A stretch of 64,000 nucleotides of DNA, taken from positions 62,001 to 126,000 of the forward strand of contig CAXXKK010000019.1 of assembly GCA_963676845.2 (NCBI GenBank), given 5' to 3'. This document shows positions 62,088-64,000 of this stretch, piece by piece; position 1 is the stretch's first letter, and each line of letters opens with the position of its first letter. Source of the DNA: G963662675 sp963676845. Its GTDB lineage: Bacteria > Bacteroidota > Bacteroidia > Bacteroidales > Prolixibacteraceae. A program made the position numbers and the translations under genes. The notes under the pieces are model-generated. The model was not told where the DNA came from and ran no database searches. It saw only the letters and a program-made list of their open reading frames with translations.

Positions 62088-62861
62088 CTATAGTATAGTT
62101 TTAACAAAATCTGAAATCCGTTCGTTCAATGTTAGCTTATTATCAAGTGCCTTTACGAAGGCACTTCCGATGATTGCCCCCTGGGCATATTTACATGCAT
62201 TATCGAAGGTTTCTTTGTTTGAAATACCGAAACCTATTAATCTTGGATTTTTCAAATTCATGTTCTTTACACGTTCAAAATAATCCTGATGAAAGTCTTT
62301 AACACTATTCTTCACTCCTGTTGTTGAAGAGCTGGAAACCATATAAATAAATCCAGTTGAAGCTTCATCAATTTCCTTCAATCGTTTTTCAGATGTTTGA
62401 GGCGTTATAAGTAGAATATTGTGTATACCATACTTATCGAAAGTATCTTTGTATTCATTCTGGTATTCGTTCAACGGAAGATCCGGAATAATAAGTCCAT
62501 CAATACCTACTTCAGCACATTTTTTGCAGAAATTCTCAACTCCAAACTGAATTACGGGATTCAGATAACCCATCAAAATAAGAGGGATATTCACTTTTTC
62601 ACGAATTCCCTGCAACTGCTCAAACAGCTTCTTAATGCTCATCCCATTCCGAAGAGAGATCAAACTACTATTCTGAATAACTGGTCCATCAGCAACCGGA
62701 TCAGAGAATGGCATTCCAATCTCAATTAGGTCAGCACCATTTTCAACCAGCCCTTCAATAATCGAAACTGTATCGTCTAATTGTGGATATCCGGCAGTAA
62801 AGTAAACTGAGAATATATTTTCTTTTTTATCTTGAAATAATTGATTTATTCTGTTTTTCAT
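62088..62861 (-). CDS. trpA: Tryptophan synthase alpha subunit
   Basis: This 257-residue TIM-barrel protein splits indole-3-glycerol phosphate to indole. Motifs are YFTAGYPQLDDTVSIIEGLV near 21 and ADLIEIGMPFSDPVADGPVI near 44, with the catalytic glutamate and the second acid. PLILMGYLNPVIQFGVENF lies near 94, GLIIPDLPLNEY near 126 and GFGISNKETFD near 210. It follows trpB by 18 bases in a trpBA arrangement. Confidence 0.96.
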   Translation of the reverse strand: MKNRINQLFQDKKENIFSVYFTAGYPQLDDTVSIIEGLVENGADLIEIGMPFSDPVADGPVIQNSSLISLRNGMSIKKLFEQLQGIREKVNIPLILMGYLNPVIQFGVENFCKKCAEVGIDGLIIPDLPLNEYQNEYKDTFDKYGIHNILLITPQTSEKRLKEIDEASTGFIYMVSSSSTTGVKNSVKDFHQDYFERVKNMNLKNPRLIGFGISNKETFDNACKYAQGAIIGSAFVKALDNKLTLNERISDFVKTIL

Positions 62862-62879
62862 GATAATGTCTTTAAAAAA

Positions 62880-64000
62880 TCAATAACCAAAGTAATCTAA
62901 ATAAGCTTCCATATCTTTATCTCCACGTCCTGATAAATTAACCACATTCACATCATCAGGCCTCATATCTATTTTCTTAAGAGCAGCTAAAGCATGTGCC
63001 GATTCCAGTGCAGGAATAATTCCTTCCAACTGTGTAAGCTGAAGAGCTGCATCCATTACTTCTTTATCGGTTGCCCATAAGTATTTTGCTCTCTTGGTAG
63101 CACACAGGTTAGCATGCATTGGCCCGATTCCCGGGTAATCCAATCCTGCCGATATTGAATAAGGTTCAATAACTTGTCCATCTTCCGTTTGCATAACAAC
63201 TGAACGGGAACTATGCAAAACCCCAGGCTTACCCAAAGTAAGGGTTGCCGCAGATTCATTCGTATCAACTCCTTTTCCGGCAGCTTCAACACCTATCAAT
63301 TCTACATATTCACTATCCAGGAAATGATAGAAAGCACCGGCAGCATTACTTCCACCACCAACACAGGCAATAACACGAGTTGGATATTCTTTACCAATCT
63401 GCTCATCCAACTGCCATTTAATCTCTTCACTTATAACAGACTGAAATCGGGCAACCATATCCGGATAAGGATGGGGACCAACTACAGAACCGATGATATA
63501 GTGCGTGTCTTCCGGATTGTTAATCCAGTCGCGCATAGCCTCGTTGGTCGCATCTTTCAGTGTTTTATTTCCTGATTCAGCAGGAATAACCTCTGCTCCC
63601 AGCATGCGCATTTTTTTCACATTCGGTGCCTGACGCTGAACATCCAGCGCTCCCATGTAAACGATGCATTTCAAATTCATCAAGGCACAAACAGTAGCAG
63701 TTGCGACACCATGCTGCCCGGCTCCGGTTTCTGCAATTATTCGCTTTTTACCTAAAGCTTTGGCTAATAAAATCTGTCCAATGGTATTATTCACTTTATG
63801 AGAACCTGTATGGTTCAAATCTTCTCGCTTCAGGTAAATGTTTGTTCCATAAGTTTCGGACATGCGCTTGGCATAATACAATGGAGAAGGACGTCCCACG
63901 TAGTGTTTCAGCAATCCTATAAAATCCTGCCTGAAATTGTAGGAATTTATAATCTCCATGTACTTCTCCTGAAGTTCCTCAATATTTGGATACATCATTT
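62880..64000 (-). CDS. trpB: Tryptophan synthase beta subunit (5' end outside window)
   Basis: The 372 visible residues are TrpB without its first 20 or so. MMYPNIEELQEKYMEI at the window edge corresponds to the middle of the usual start (a family N terminus reads GGxxxPEMLYPxxEEL), so the ATG at 63998 is internal and the gene begins beyond 64000. The PLP lysine is in LNHTGSHKVNNTIGQILLAK near 61-80, GAGQHGVATATVCALM follows near 92, and the phosphate loop is VACVGGGSNAAGAFYHFLD near 210. It condenses indole with serine and partners with TrpA just downstream. Confidence 0.95.
   Translation of the reverse strand, partial: MMYPNIEELQEKYMEIINSYNFRQDFIGLLKHYVGRPSPLYYAKRMSETYGTNIYLKREDLNHTGSHKVNNTIGQILLAKALGKKRIIAETGAGQHGVATATVCALMNLKCIVYMGALDVQRQAPNVKKMRMLGAEVIPAESGNKTLKDATNEAMRDWINNPEDTHYIIGSVVGPHPYPDMVARFQSVISEEIKWQLDEQIGKEYPTRVIACVGGGSNAAGAFYHFLDSEYVELIGVEAAGKGVDTNESAATLTLGKPGVLHSSRSVVMQTEDGQVIEPYSISAGLDYPGIGPMHANLCATKRAKYLWATDKEVMDAALQLTQLEGIIPALESAHALAALKKIDMRPDDVNVVNLSGRGDKDMEAYLDYFGY

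Noticed and set aside
1..64000. CRISPR arrays, tRNA or rRNA genes and prophage
   Set aside because: No regularly spaced identical repeats with unique spacers, no tRNA cloverleaf or rRNA core sequence, and no phage structural genes were seen on reading both strands.

Overview
The window is chromosomal DNA of a member of the Bacteroidota. A marine or sediment Marinilabiliales/Prolixibacteraceae-type organism is my best guess, but the lineage within the phylum is an inference. Signs of the phylum are a SusC/SusD pair, a TAnnTTTG-type promoter, a DUF6261 protein, lipoproteins with Bacteroidota-style lipoboxes and a menaquinone operon. Gene density is high, most genes are ordinary metabolism, and I see no tRNA, rRNA, CRISPR array or prophage.

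Region 1 (about 1-7900, minus strand) is a methionine operon. A promoter and a SAM-I-class riboswitch precede a DUF39 homocysteine-synthesis protein, a NIL-domain two-cluster ferredoxin, a UPF0280 protein, metH, a 48-residue membrane protein and metF. Together they would make homocysteine from aspartate semialdehyde and sulfide, then methylate it. Region 2 (8000-10050) is selU-selD for 2-selenouridine in tRNA. Region 3 (10070-12600) is a small scar: a frameshifted HigA-type antitoxin remnant, an IS110-family insertion sequence with a likely bridge-RNA region, and a composite intergenic repeat.

Region 4 (12600-19600) is mixed: an ECF sigma factor with a membrane partner, a glycosyltransferase, a DUF6261 protein, an MFS transporter, a secreted acetyl xylan esterase-like protein and a DUF4395 protein. 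Region 5 (19870-26920) is a tight menaquinone operon: hotdog thioesterase-menF-menD-menB-menA-menC-menE, followed by a convergent Crp/Fnr regulator. Region 6 (27700-37370) has small membrane proteins, an ATP-grasp ligase plus GNAT pair, and housekeeping genes (PrsW, purine nucleoside phosphorylase, lpxK, sppA, folK, S4 protein, MmcQ, YraN).

Region 7 (37430-55000, minus strand) is one long peptide and histidine catabolic locus: an NhaC-family carrier, SusC, SusD, hutH, hutU, hutI, an M20-family amidohydrolase, hutF and two secreted M14 carboxypeptidase-family proteins, closed by a terminator. SusCD would bring peptides across the outer membrane, the M14 proteins would act on them in the periplasm, the carrier would import the amino acid, and the Hut enzymes would turn histidine into glutamate. 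No hutG is present, and the M20 protein is the best candidate for that step. The second M14 protein lacks a zinc ligand and the catalytic glutamate.

Region 8 (55640-61190, plus strand) is a CzcCBA-type heavy-metal RND efflux operon. It is followed by an unusual array of degenerate 21-bp units that reads as heptapeptide repeats. Region 9 (61640-64000, minus strand) has a small unknown protein and trpB-trpA, with trpB cut by the window edge.
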